From contig CAZACZ010000005.1 of NCBI GenBank assembly GCA_964483695.1, positions 9,078 to 73,077 on the forward strand: DNA of 64,000 nucleotides, written 5' to 3'. The position numbers and the translations under genes are program-made. This stretch comes from CAZACZ01 sp964483695 (GTDB lineage: Bacteria; Deinococcota; Deinococci; Deinococcales; Trueperaceae). Under the pieces are notes generated by a model. It was not told the origin of the DNA and made no database searches. It saw only the letters and a list, made by a program, of their open reading frames with translations. Of the stretch, positions 50,255 to 57,705 are shown one piece after another. Numbering within the stretch: the stretch's first letter is position 1; each line of letters opens with the position of its first letter.

Positions 50255-51601
50255 TTACGCCACCGCCGACAACGCCTGAGCGATGATCTCCGCCCCGCGG
50301 TCGATCTCGTCTTGGTTCACGATCAGGGCGGGTGCGATGCGGATGACGTTGCCGCGCAGACCCCCCTTGCCGAGCAGCAGCCCGCGTTCGCGCGCGGCCG
50401 CCACGAAGGCGTTGGCACGCGCCGCATCGGGCTTCTTGCTGCCGTCCGGGGCGACCATCTCCATGGCCTGCATGAGACCCATGCCGCGCACGTCGCCGAC
50501 GAACGGGTGCCGCTGCTGCAGGCGCTCGAGGTGGGCGCGCAGGCGCCTTCCTTGCACCTCGGCGTTGGTGGCGAGGTCGTGCTTCTCGATGTACTCGACG
50601 GTCGCCAGCGCCGAGGCCATCGCCACCGGGTTGCCGCCGTAGGTGGCGAGGGTCGGGTGATCGACCTTGGCGGCGATCTCCGGCGTGGTGACGGTGACGC
50701 CAAGTGGATAGCCGTTGGCGACGCCCTTGGCGAAGACCATGATGTCGGGCTGCACGCCCCAATGCTCGATGGCGCACAGGTGCTTGCCGGTCCGACCCCA
50801 GCCGGTCTGCACCTCGTCGATGATCAGCAGCCCGCCGGCCTCCTTGACGATCGGGAGGATGCGCTGGAAGTACTTCTCCGGCGCCACGATGAAGCCGCCC
50901 ACGCCCTGGATCGGCTCGGCCATGAAGGCCGCGATGCGCCCTTCGGTGGTGGTGGCGATGACCTCCTCCACCTCGGCAACGCACAGGTCGAGGAACTGCT
51001 CTTCGCTCATCCCCGCTGGCCGGCGGTACGTGTAGGGGTTGCGCACGTGCTTGATGTAGCCGTCGATGACCCCGCCCGAGCGCCAGGGGCCGTGCGCGGT
51101 GACGGTCATCGCCGTCAGGGTGCGCCCGCTGTAGGCGTGCCGCAGCGCGATGACGTCGGGGCGCCCGGTGTACATGCGGGCGGTCATGATGGCGGTCTCG
51201 TTCGCTTCGCTGCCCGAGTTGGTGAAGAACGAGCTGGTCAGGTTGCCCGGCGTGATGGCGGCGATCTTCTCGGCGAAACGCACCATGATCTCGTTCAGGA
51301 ACAGGGTGCTGGTGTGCCCCACCTTGCGCATCTGCGCCATGGCCGCGTCGTTCACCTCGTCGTTGGCGTGCCCGACCGAGACGGTCAGGATGCCGCCGAA
51401 GAAGTCGAGGTACTCGTTGCCATCGACGTCGGTCAGGTACATCCCCTTGGCGTGCGCCACGGCCAGCGGATGCTCGCCGTAGAGCAGCATCTTGCTCACG
51501 ATGGGGTAGACGTTCCGTTTCTGGCGCTCGAGGATGGCCTGCGTCTTCGCCGACGTCGGGTCGATGAGGCCGCCGCTGTCTGGCTTCTTCTCGGTGATCA
51601 T
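50255..51601 (-). CDS. Class III PLP aminotransferase, AGXT2-like
   Basis: 448 residues, fold-type I. The PLP Lys lies in DIMVFAKGVANGYPLG, with the acidic IIDEVQTGWGRTGKH before it. SSFFTNSGSEANETAIMTARMYTG and HAYSGRTLTAMTVTA are typical of the alanine-glyoxylate/beta-aminoisobutyrate group (AGXT2) and of 4-aminobutyrate transaminases. ATG 51601 has GGAG upstream; ATG 51637 would add 12 residues. It could convert beta-alanine or beta-aminoisobutyrate made by the pyrimidine island to the semialdehyde used by MmsA; this link is inference. Confidence 0.88.
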   Translation of the reverse strand: MITEKKPDSGGLIDPTSAKTQAILERQKRNVYPIVSKMLLYGEHPLAVAHAKGMYLTDVDGNEYLDFFGGILTVSVGHANDEVNDAAMAQMRKVGHTSTLFLNEIMVRFAEKIAAITPGNLTSSFFTNSGSEANETAIMTARMYTGRPDVIALRHAYSGRTLTAMTVTAHGPWRSGGVIDGYIKHVRNPYTYRRPAGMSEEQFLDLCVAEVEEVIATTTEGRIAAFMAEPIQGVGGFIVAPEKYFQRILPIVKEAGGLLIIDEVQTGWGRTGKHLCAIEHWGVQPDIMVFAKGVANGYPLGVTVTTPEIAAKVDHPTLATYGGNPVAMASALATVEYIEKHDLATNAEVQGRRLRAHLERLQQRHPFVGDVRGMGLMQAMEMVAPDGSKKPDAARANAFVAAARERGLLLGKGGLRGNVIRIAPALIVNQDEIDRGAEIIAQALSAVA

Positions 51602-51842
51602 GGGGAAGCTCCGTTCCTGCGAGGGGTCGTGCGTCATGGTACTGCGTGGTGCCCCCGCGGCGCACGGTGGGGCGGCGTAGGGCGCACCGTCGTCGTACCG
51701 CCCGCGACGGAGGCGTACACTGCGTCACGGACGTGACGAACCTCCTTCCCGCCGTGACGCCGGGCGGTGTTGCCGGCGCCGGACCCGTTCCCCACCGCAC
51801 GCCAAGGCCGGCGCCGGTCGGACGCCGAGAGGCAGGCCGCTC

Positions 51843-53531
51843 GTGCTGTTGGTGATCCTCGGCGGCCTGGCGCTCTTCCTGCTCGGGATCCAACGCATCT
51901 CCACCGCGCTCGAGACGCTCGCGGGATCGGCGGCCCGACGTTGGATGGCGGCCGCTACGCGCTCCCCGGTGCGCGCGCTGCTGACCGGCACCGCCGTGGC
52001 CGCGGCCACCCAGAGCGGCACGGCCACCGCCGTGACGGTGCTCGGGTTGGTGACGGGCGGCATCGTGGCGGTGCGCGAAGGGCTGGTGCTGTCGCTTGGC
52101 GCCAAGCTTGGCGCCACCCTCTCGATCCAGCTGGCGGCCTTCAACCTGGCCGACTACGCGCTGCCGATGATCGGGATCGGGTACTTGGTCACGTTGTGGC
52201 GCAACGGCCGTGGCGTGGGCGGGCTGGTGCTGGGCGCGGGACTGCTGTTCCTGGGGCTCGACGTCACCGTCACGGCAGTGGGCGGCCTGCGCGACAGCAC
52301 CGCCTTCGCCATCCTGATCGAGACCGCCGAGGCGCAACCGCTGCTGGTCGCGTTGCTCGGCTTCGTGCTGGGCGCCGCGCTCTCGAGCGCCAACGGCGCA
52401 GCCGCCATCGCGCTCGGTCTGTTCGTGGCAGGCGCCATCAGCCTGCCCACGGCGGTGGTGCTGATCGCCGGCGGAAACGTAGGCAGCACCGTGCTGCCGA
52501 TCCTCGTGTCGCGCACCTTCGACGTCTCCGCGCAGCAGGTGGCGTTCACCCACATGGTGGCGAAGGCGGCGGGGGCGTTGATGGTGGTGGCGCTGGTAGG
52601 ACCGGTGTCGCAGGTGGTGGCGGCCATCGGGGGCGACGGCGCGCGGCAAGTGGCCAACGCGCACACCCTGTTCAACCTGGTGGTCGCGCTGCTCGGGGTG
52701 GCGTTCGCCGGCCCGCTGGCACGGTTGTCGCACGTGCTCGCGCCCGCTCACGAGGACGACTCGGCACCCAAGTACCTGCGGCCGGACGCCATCGCGCAAC
52801 CGGCGCTGGCGTTGGCGTTCGCGCAGCGCGAGACGGTGCGCGTGAGCGACCAGGTGGCGGTGATGATGGAGCTCTCGGCGAACTACCTGCGCACCGGCAA
52901 GTGGGACACCGAGCCGATCGAGGCGCGCGAAGCGAAGGTGGACCGGCTCACGCTGCAGGTGGTCGACTACCTGGCGCGCATGCGGCGCGCCCACGGCGAC
53001 GACCCGGCGTCCGAGCGTCTGATGCTGGTCGTCACCGAGCTCGAGCACATGGGCGACCAGATCCGGCGTCTCGCGCGGCGCGAAGGGCGGTTGAAGGAGA
53101 CCGGCGTGGAGTTCAGCCGCGAGGGGCGCGCCGAACTGAGCGACACCGCCCAGCGCGTGGCGGAACGGATGCGGACGGCGTACACCGCCATGGCCACCGG
53201 CGACGCCAACATGGCGCAGACGGTGCTCGACGAGCGCCTCGCCTTCGTGGAGCACGTCGCCCGCATGCGCGTGGCGCACCTGGCCAGGCTCGAGGCGCAA
53301 CTTCCCGAGTCGCGCGCGTCGAGCTCGCACCACCTCGAGGTGCTGACCTTGCTCCGCGACGTCGACGCCTCGGTGACGCGCGTCGCGGCCGAGGTGCTGG
53401 CGTCGCTCGGCAAGCTCCAGCGCACCCAGATCCGGCACCGGCAGCACGAGAGCCTCTCGGGGGGCGGCACGACCTCGGTGGTGGCGGAGACGTCGCCGGC
53501 GAGCACCGGCCGGCGCGAGGGCTCGACGTGA
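51843..53531 (+). CDS. Na/Pi cotransporter family protein with PhoU-like domain
   Basis: 562 residues. The first 300 residues are a NptA-type membrane domain with inverted repeats: ATQSGTATAVTVLGLVTGG (the QSxxAT-like motif) and later SSANGAAAIALGLFVAG and GNVGSTVLPIL. The last 230 residues are a helical PhoU-like domain (DRLTLQVVDYLARMRRAHG, VVTELEHMGDQIRRLARRE). It imports phosphate with sodium, or works in phosphate sensing. GTG 51843 has a GAGAGG site upstream. Followed 35 bp later by the double acetyltransferase. Confidence 0.9.
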   Translation: MLLVILGGLALFLLGIQRISTALETLAGSAARRWMAAATRSPVRALLTGTAVAAATQSGTATAVTVLGLVTGGIVAVREGLVLSLGAKLGATLSIQLAAFNLADYALPMIGIGYLVTLWRNGRGVGGLVLGAGLLFLGLDVTVTAVGGLRDSTAFAILIETAEAQPLLVALLGFVLGAALSSANGAAAIALGLFVAGAISLPTAVVLIAGGNVGSTVLPILVSRTFDVSAQQVAFTHMVAKAAGALMVVALVGPVSQVVAAIGGDGARQVANAHTLFNLVVALLGVAFAGPLARLSHVLAPAHEDDSAPKYLRPDAIAQPALALAFAQRETVRVSDQVAVMMELSANYLRTGKWDTEPIEAREAKVDRLTLQVVDYLARMRRAHGDDPASERLMLVVTELEHMGDQIRRLARREGRLKETGVEFSREGRAELSDTAQRVAERMRTAYTAMATGDANMAQTVLDERLAFVEHVARMRVAHLARLEAQLPESRASSSHHLEVLTLLRDVDASVTRVAAEVLASLGKLQRTQIRHRQHESLSGGGTTSVVAETSPASTGRREGST

Positions 53532-53565
53532 TCGCCGCGACCGAACGCTTCGCGCAGGAGCACGC

Positions 53566-54762
53566 GTGAGCCCGGTCGACGAGCGCGCGGCGGCTGCCTA
53601 CCCAGCGCCGCCGCACGTCTTCGCTTTGCATCTGGACGACGAGCTCGCGCTGCGCCTGCGCGAGCGCCACCACGCCGAGGAGTACTTCCGGCGCATCGAC
53701 GCCGACCGGGCGCATCTCGCGCGCGCGTTCGCCTGGGGTTCCACGGCCACCCTCGAGAAGGTGCGCGGCTGGGTGGCGGCGGGTCTCGAGCAGTTCCGCG
53801 GCGGCGACGGCTGGGCTGCCGACCTGTGCTGGCGTGGTCGCGTGGTGGGGTCGATGCACCTGCACTTCCTCGATCGTGCCGGCGGCTCGACCGAGATCGG
53901 CTACTGGATCGCCAGCGCCTACGAGGGGCGCGGGTTGATCACGCGCGCGATCCGCGGCCTGTTGCGGCACTTCTACCTGGGTCGCGGCCTGGCGCACGTG
54001 AGCATCGGCCTCGACCCGCGCAACGCGCGCTCGTACGCGGTGGCCGAGCGCCTCGGCTTCCAGCCGGAGGCGGTGCTGCGGCGCGCTCACATCGGCGCGG
54101 ACGGGAACCTGGCCGACCTGGCGTTCTTCGGTCTGCTGCGCGAGGAGTGGGAAGCGCGCCGCGGCCCCGACGAGCCGGATGCCCCGCTGCCCCTTCCGCG
54201 GTTCGCGCTGCGCGCCGGCGAGGAGGTCGAGGTCGCGTTGTTCGAGCGCGACGACATCGACCCGTTGGCGGCGTTGGTGGCGCAGAACCAACGGCACCTG
54301 GCGGCGTGGATGCCATGGGCGCAGGAGCCGTCCGTGGCGAGCATCCGCGCGTTCGTGGAAGGCAGGGCCCTCGCGGCGATCGCAGCAGCCGACGGCTTCG
54401 AGGCGGGGATCTGGTGGCGCGGCCGGCTGGTGGGCGCGGTCGGGGTGCACGACGTCTCGGCGTGGTCGCGCCGCGGGGCGATCGGCTACTGGATCGACGA
54501 GGGCGCGCAGGGCCACGGCGTCGTCACGAAGGCGGTACGCGCCGTGATGGCGCGCTGCTTCCAGCAACCGTTCTTCGACGGCCAACCGTTCCAGCGTCTC
54601 GACATCCGCGCCGACGTGGCGAACGCGCGCAGCCGCGCCGTGGCGGAGCGGCTCGGGTTCACCTACGAGGGGACGTTCCGGCGCGGCATGTTCAACGGCC
54701 GGGAGTACGTGGACCAGGCGGTGTACGGCATGCTGCGGGAGGAGTGGGCGGGACGGGGCTAG
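53566..54762 (+). CDS. Tandem GNAT acetyltransferase (two RimJ/L domains)
   Basis: 398 residues. Two complete GNAT domains follow one another. The first (about 20-195) has EIGYWIASAYEGRGLITRAIRGLL and NARSYAVAERLGFQPEAVLRR. The second (about 215-395) has AIGYWIDEGAQGHGVVTKAVRAVM and NARSRAVAERLGFTYEGTFRRG. Both keep the acetyl-CoA loop and the Asn/Arg-x-Ser-x-x-Ala-x-x-Leu-Gly helix of the RimJ/RimL group. A duplication-fusion in one gene. It starts with GTG after AGGAG. Substrate unknown; ribosomal-protein N-termini are typical for relatives. Confidence 0.9.
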   Translation: MSPVDERAAAAYPAPPHVFALHLDDELALRLRERHHAEEYFRRIDADRAHLARAFAWGSTATLEKVRGWVAAGLEQFRGGDGWAADLCWRGRVVGSMHLHFLDRAGGSTEIGYWIASAYEGRGLITRAIRGLLRHFYLGRGLAHVSIGLDPRNARSYAVAERLGFQPEAVLRRAHIGADGNLADLAFFGLLREEWEARRGPDEPDAPLPLPRFALRAGEEVEVALFERDDIDPLAALVAQNQRHLAAWMPWAQEPSVASIRAFVEGRALAAIAAADGFEAGIWWRGRLVGAVGVHDVSAWSRRGAIGYWIDEGAQGHGVVTKAVRAVMARCFQQPFFDGQPFQRLDIRADVANARSRAVAERLGFTYEGTFRRGMFNGREYVDQAVYGMLREEWAGRG

Positions 54763-54795
54763 CGCGCAGCCAGGCCGCGACGAACCTGGGAGCCG

Positions 54796-55902
54796 TCACC
54801 GCTTCAGCGTCTGGGTCCTCCGCGTCAGCCGATCGACGAGGTCCTGCCGGAGCGTCACGCCCGATCCCGGCCCGGCGGGCACGCGCTGCACCCCGTTCAC
54901 GGCCTCCAGCGCCTCCTCCACGATGTCCTCGTCCCAGTAGCGGCTCGAGCTGCTGGTGTCGCCCGGCATGGTGAAGTTCTCTAGCGTGCTGAGGTGCAGG
55001 TTGTGCGCGCGGCCGACCCCGCTCTCGAGCATGCCGCCGCACCACACCGGGGCGCCGAAGGCCTGTGCGATGTCGTGCACGCGGCGCGCTTCGCGGTACC
55101 CGCGCACGCGACCGACCTTGAGGTTGATCACCCGGCCGGCGCCGATCGCGAGCCCCTTGCGCGCATCGTCGGGCGAGTGGATGCTCTCGTCGAGACAGAT
55201 GGCCGTGTCGAGCTGGGCCTGGAGCTCGGCGTGGTCGATCAGGTCGTCGTGCGCCAGCGGCTGTTCGATGTACGCCAGGCCGAACGCGTCCAGCTCGCGC
55301 AGCCGTGGGGCGTCGGTGAGGCGGTAGGCGCTGTTGGCGTCCACCGTCAGGTCTGCGTCCGGCAGCGCCGCGCGAACGGCCTCCACCATCTGCACGTCCC
55401 AGCCGGGTTCGATCTTGAGCTTGACGCGGCGATAGCCCTGCGCCACGCTCCGTTGCGCCAGTTCGACCGTCGCCTCGATGCTGTCCTGGATGCCGAGCGA
55501 GATGCCCACCGGGATGTCGCGCAGGCGCCCGCCGAGCAGCTGCCACAGCGGCACGCCGAGCGCGCGCGCCTGCGCGTCCCAGAACGCCATCTCGACCGCG
55601 GCCACCGCCATGTTGTGGCCGCGCACGAAGCGCAACTCGTGCAGGAGTTCCGCGGCGGTGGCGAACGAGCGCCCCAGCAGCTTCGGCGCGACGAAGTCCT
55701 GCAGCACGTGCCAGGCGGTGTCGGTGGTCTCGTACGCGTAGCCGGGGAACTCGCCAGCCACGCATTCGGCGACGCCCTCCTGGCCATCCGCGAACACCGA
55801 CACCAGCAGGATGCGACGGTCCTGCTCGACACCGAAGCTGGTCCGGAACGGGAACTTGAGGCGGAGGGCGATCTCGCGGAGTTCGATGCGATCGATGCGC
55901 AT
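54796..55902 (-). CDS. menC: o-Succinylbenzoate synthase / N-acylamino acid racemase
   Basis: 368 residues, enolase superfamily. The catalytic Lys pair is in RRVKLKIEPGWD (KxK). Metal ligands are in LTVDANSAYRL, IEQPL and CLDES, and the second Lys is in VINLKVGRVRGYREA. Start and end match the Deinococcus/Bacillus OSBS-NSAR group, whose members do the menaquinone step and/or racemise N-acyl amino acids. No other men genes are adjacent, so the racemase role is as likely. ATG 55902 has AAAGGA upstream. Confidence 0.88.
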   Translation of the reverse strand: MRIDRIELREIALRLKFPFRTSFGVEQDRRILLVSVFADGQEGVAECVAGEFPGYAYETTDTAWHVLQDFVAPKLLGRSFATAAELLHELRFVRGHNMAVAAVEMAFWDAQARALGVPLWQLLGGRLRDIPVGISLGIQDSIEATVELAQRSVAQGYRRVKLKIEPGWDVQMVEAVRAALPDADLTVDANSAYRLTDAPRLRELDAFGLAYIEQPLAHDDLIDHAELQAQLDTAICLDESIHSPDDARKGLAIGAGRVINLKVGRVRGYREARRVHDIAQAFGAPVWCGGMLESGVGRAHNLHLSTLENFTMPGDTSSSSRYWDEDIVEEALEAVNGVQRVPAGPGSGVTLRQDLVDRLTRRTQTLKR

Positions 55903-56032
55903 GCGTTGCGTCCTTTCGCGGGGCGCGCAGGACGGCGCGCCCGGCAGCGGCACCATCCGCCACACGGTGAAGATACCTGGCCGGGCACTGGATGGCATCC
56001 CTCCGCCGGCGTCGGGGCGTCGGCGCGCGGAC

Positions 56033-56038
56033 TAGGCT
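56033..56038 (+). promoter_or_regulatory. -10 element of the acidic-protein gene
   Basis: TAGGCT, 23 nt before the ATG at 56062, with a GGAGGGGAAGGGAG ribosome site between. This gene has a short normal leader. Confidence 0.4.
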
Positions 56039-56061
56039 GGAGGGGAAGGGAGTCGACCGAC

Positions 56062-56373
56062 ATGGACGACAGGCCGAGCATCCTTGCCGCGGATCGCAAC
56101 GAGGACGTCAACGGCGAGTTGGACGAGGCGCTCGACGAGACGTTCCCTGCCAGCGACGCGCCGTCCACGACCGTCCCGCACCTCGACCACGATGACGACG
56201 AGTGGGACGAGGACGAGGACGACGACTGGGACGAGGACGACGAAGACGACGACGACGAGGAAGACGAGGAAGACGACGACGAGGACGACTGGGACGACGA
56301 AGACGAAGACGACTGGGACGACGAGGACGACGAGGACGAGGACGAAGACGACGAAGACCGCTACATCCTCTGA
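56062..56373 (+). CDS. Small highly acidic Asp/Glu/Trp protein
   Basis: 103 residues. The N-terminal 40 residues include LDEALDETFPASDAPS, a conserved motif (FPASDPP type) of small bacterial proteins of unknown role. The next 60 residues are nearly all Asp and Glu, with Trp placed at intervals (DDDEWDED, DDDWDEDD, DDWDDEDE, DDWDDED) and the end DRYIL. The DNA here is a GAC/GAG repeat, so slippage is likely to vary its length. The ribosome site is excellent. It could bind metal or basic proteins, or act as a nucleic-acid mimic; none of this is shown. Confidence 0.75.
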   Translation: MDDRPSILAADRNEDVNGELDEALDETFPASDAPSTTVPHLDHDDDEWDEDEDDDWDEDDEDDDDEEDEEDDDEDDWDDEDEDDWDDEDDEDEDEDDEDRYIL

Positions 56374-56445
56374 TCCCGACGCCCTGCCGCGAGGCCTCGG
56401 AACCCCCGAGGCGCACCGGCACATGCCGGTAGGGACTGGTGCGCG

Positions 56446-56928
56446 CTACCGGCCGCCGCTGCGCCCTCCGCTGCGTCCACCGCTGCTCCCACCGCGCGAC
56501 GCGCGGTAGAGGGCGACGTACTCCTCGGGGGTGAGGAGCGCCAGTACTTCGGCGATGGCCTCCCACGGCACGTCGTCTTCCCGGCGGAACCGCACGCACG
56601 ACTTGCCCATGTCGAGCTTCTTGCCGGCCGCCGCGAAGCCCTGCCGCAGCCGTTCGGCGGCGGCGGGGTCGGCGTAGACGCCCATCAGGTAGAGCGACAC
56701 CTTCTGCTTCTGGTTCGCCAGCGCCACGATCCCGAGCGGCTGGCCGTTGTACGTGTCGGCCAGGACGTCGCGCGGAACGTACCAGCCGATCATCCCGTAC
56801 TGCATCCCTTCCTCGTACCCCGGGGGGAGATGCGCGGCGACGTGATCGCGCAACCTTCGCACGAACGCGCGCCGCTCTTCCGGTAGTTCGGTGAGGTAGG
56901 CCTGGACGGTCGATGCTTCGCTGCGCAC
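56446..56928 (-). CDS. DUF1801 family protein
   Basis: 160 residues. DUF1801 (YdhG-like) features: ELPEERRAFVRRLRDHVAAHLPPGYEEGMQYGMIGWYVP, KQKVSLYLMGVY, and DMGKSCVRFRREDDVPWEAIAEVL. The family is small, cytosolic and uncharacterised. The last 14 residues are a GGRSGGRSGGR tail encoded by a short repeat. The GTG at 56928 has TAGGCT 6 nt upstream and no ribosome site. Convergent with the acidic protein gene. Confidence 0.88.
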   Translation of the reverse strand: MRSEASTVQAYLTELPEERRAFVRRLRDHVAAHLPPGYEEGMQYGMIGWYVPRDVLADTYNGQPLGIVALANQKQKVSLYLMGVYADPAAAERLRQGFAAAGKKLDMGKSCVRFRREDDVPWEAIAEVLALLTPEEYVALYRASRGGSSGGRSGGRSGGR

Positions 56929-56940
56929 GGTGTCAGCCTA
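56929..56940 (-). promoter_or_regulatory. TANNNT -10 element 6 nt before the DUF1801 start
   Basis: TAGGCT at 56935-56940 (minus strand), then GACACC, then GTG. Leaderless layout. Confidence 0.5.
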
Positions 56941-57023
56941 CGGCATAGGGTGGTCAACCGGCGCCTGCCACCCCACGTGGCCCGTCGGTGGCCAGGCGGA
57001 CATCCGTCCCGGCGGTGTTGCCG

Positions 57024-57064
57024 TACACTTGGCCTCACGGACCCCACCCCCCTAGGGAGGCGTC
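57024..57064 (+). promoter_or_regulatory. Copper operon promoter and candidate CsoR operator
   Basis: TACACT at 57024-57029 is the likely -10. About 20 nt downstream lies CC-C-CCCTAGGG-A-GG, a G/C-tract palindrome centred on CCCTAGGG, of the kind bound by CsoR repressors. It precedes copZ by about 55 nt. Confidence 0.5.
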
Positions 57065-57116
57065 CCGACAGCCAACAGCGCGAAGGGTCAGCCCTCGCGC
57101 GGAACGAAGGGGCATC

Positions 57117-57320
57117 ATGACGGAACTCAAGATCGAAGGCATGACCTGCCACCACTGCCAGGCCTCCGTCAAGAAGGCGCTCGAGAAGGTAGCGGGCGTG
57201 CGTTCGGCCGACGTCGACCTCGCCCATGGCACCGCCAAGGTCGAAGGTGCCGCCGACATCGCGGCGCTGATCGCGGCCGTGGAGGACGAGGGGTACCGCG
57301 CCTCGGCGCCGGTGGCATGA
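57117..57320 (+). CDS. copZ: Copper chaperone, HMA domain
   Basis: 67 residues, one ferredoxin-like heavy-metal-associated domain. Cu(I) is bound by the two Cys of MTCHHCQASV (residues about 9-18). The rest follows the family: KKALEKVAGVRSADVDLAHGTAKVEG. It hands Cu(I) to the P-type ATPase encoded two genes on. The His-His between the Cys pair is a small variation on the usual CxxC. The ATG follows GAAGGGG. Overlaps csoR by ATGA. Confidence 0.93.
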   Translation: MTELKIEGMTCHHCQASVKKALEKVAGVRSADVDLAHGTAKVEGAADIAALIAAVEDEGYRASAPVA

Positions 57321-57646
57321 CCGAGGCGCCCACGTCGGCGGTCGCCGCCATCGCGGGCGGTCATGACCACGCCCTCCATCTCGACCCGGCCACCCGCCTC
57401 GACGCCCAGCGCCGCCTGAAGAGCGTGCGTGGGCACGTGGAAGGCGTGCTGCGCATGCTCGAGGACCCCGGCGTGTACTGCGTCGACGTCCTCAAGCAGG
57501 TCAGCGCCGTACAGGGGGCGTTGCGCAAGGTGAGCGACGCCGTGCTCAAGGCGCACATCCGCGACCACGTCGCGACCGCCGCCCAGCGTGGCGACGCCGA
57601 GATGTTGGTCGACGAGTTGATGGAGGCACTGAAGTACAAGGCGTGA
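57317..57646 (+). CDS. csoR: CsoR-family copper-sensing repressor, Cys-His-His type
   Basis: 109 residues, all-helical repressor. The metal set is Cys55 (GVYCVDVLKQ), His80 and His84 (LKAHIRDH). The spacing of 25 and 4 residues is that of the Cys-His-Cys set in other CsoR proteins, but the last ligand is His, as reported for Thermus CsoR. The N-terminal 15 residues carry an extra GGHDHALH stretch with His. It probably releases its operator upstream of copZ when copper binds. Overlaps both neighbours by 4 bp or less. Confidence 0.93.
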   Translation: MTEAPTSAVAAIAGGHDHALHLDPATRLDAQRRLKSVRGHVEGVLRMLEDPGVYCVDVLKQVSAVQGALRKVSDAVLKAHIRDHVATAAQRGDAEMLVDELMEALKYKA

Positions 57647-57705
57647 CGCGCCTAACGCGGTGCGCCTCGCGTGCTTGGCCGGCGCGTTCCCCCGTGAGGG
57701 CTTCG

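Noticed and set aside
51733..51855. Possible leader peptide before the Na/Pi gene, after a TACACT element
   Set aside because: The 40-codon frame is Pro/Arg-rich, has no regulatory codon run, and its stop only overlaps the gene start by chance. The Na/Pi gene has its own ribosome site.
56108..56599. Arg/Pro-rich frame opposite the acidic protein
   Set aside because: It is the complement of the GAC/GAG repeat, and its basic low-complexity product is a shadow.
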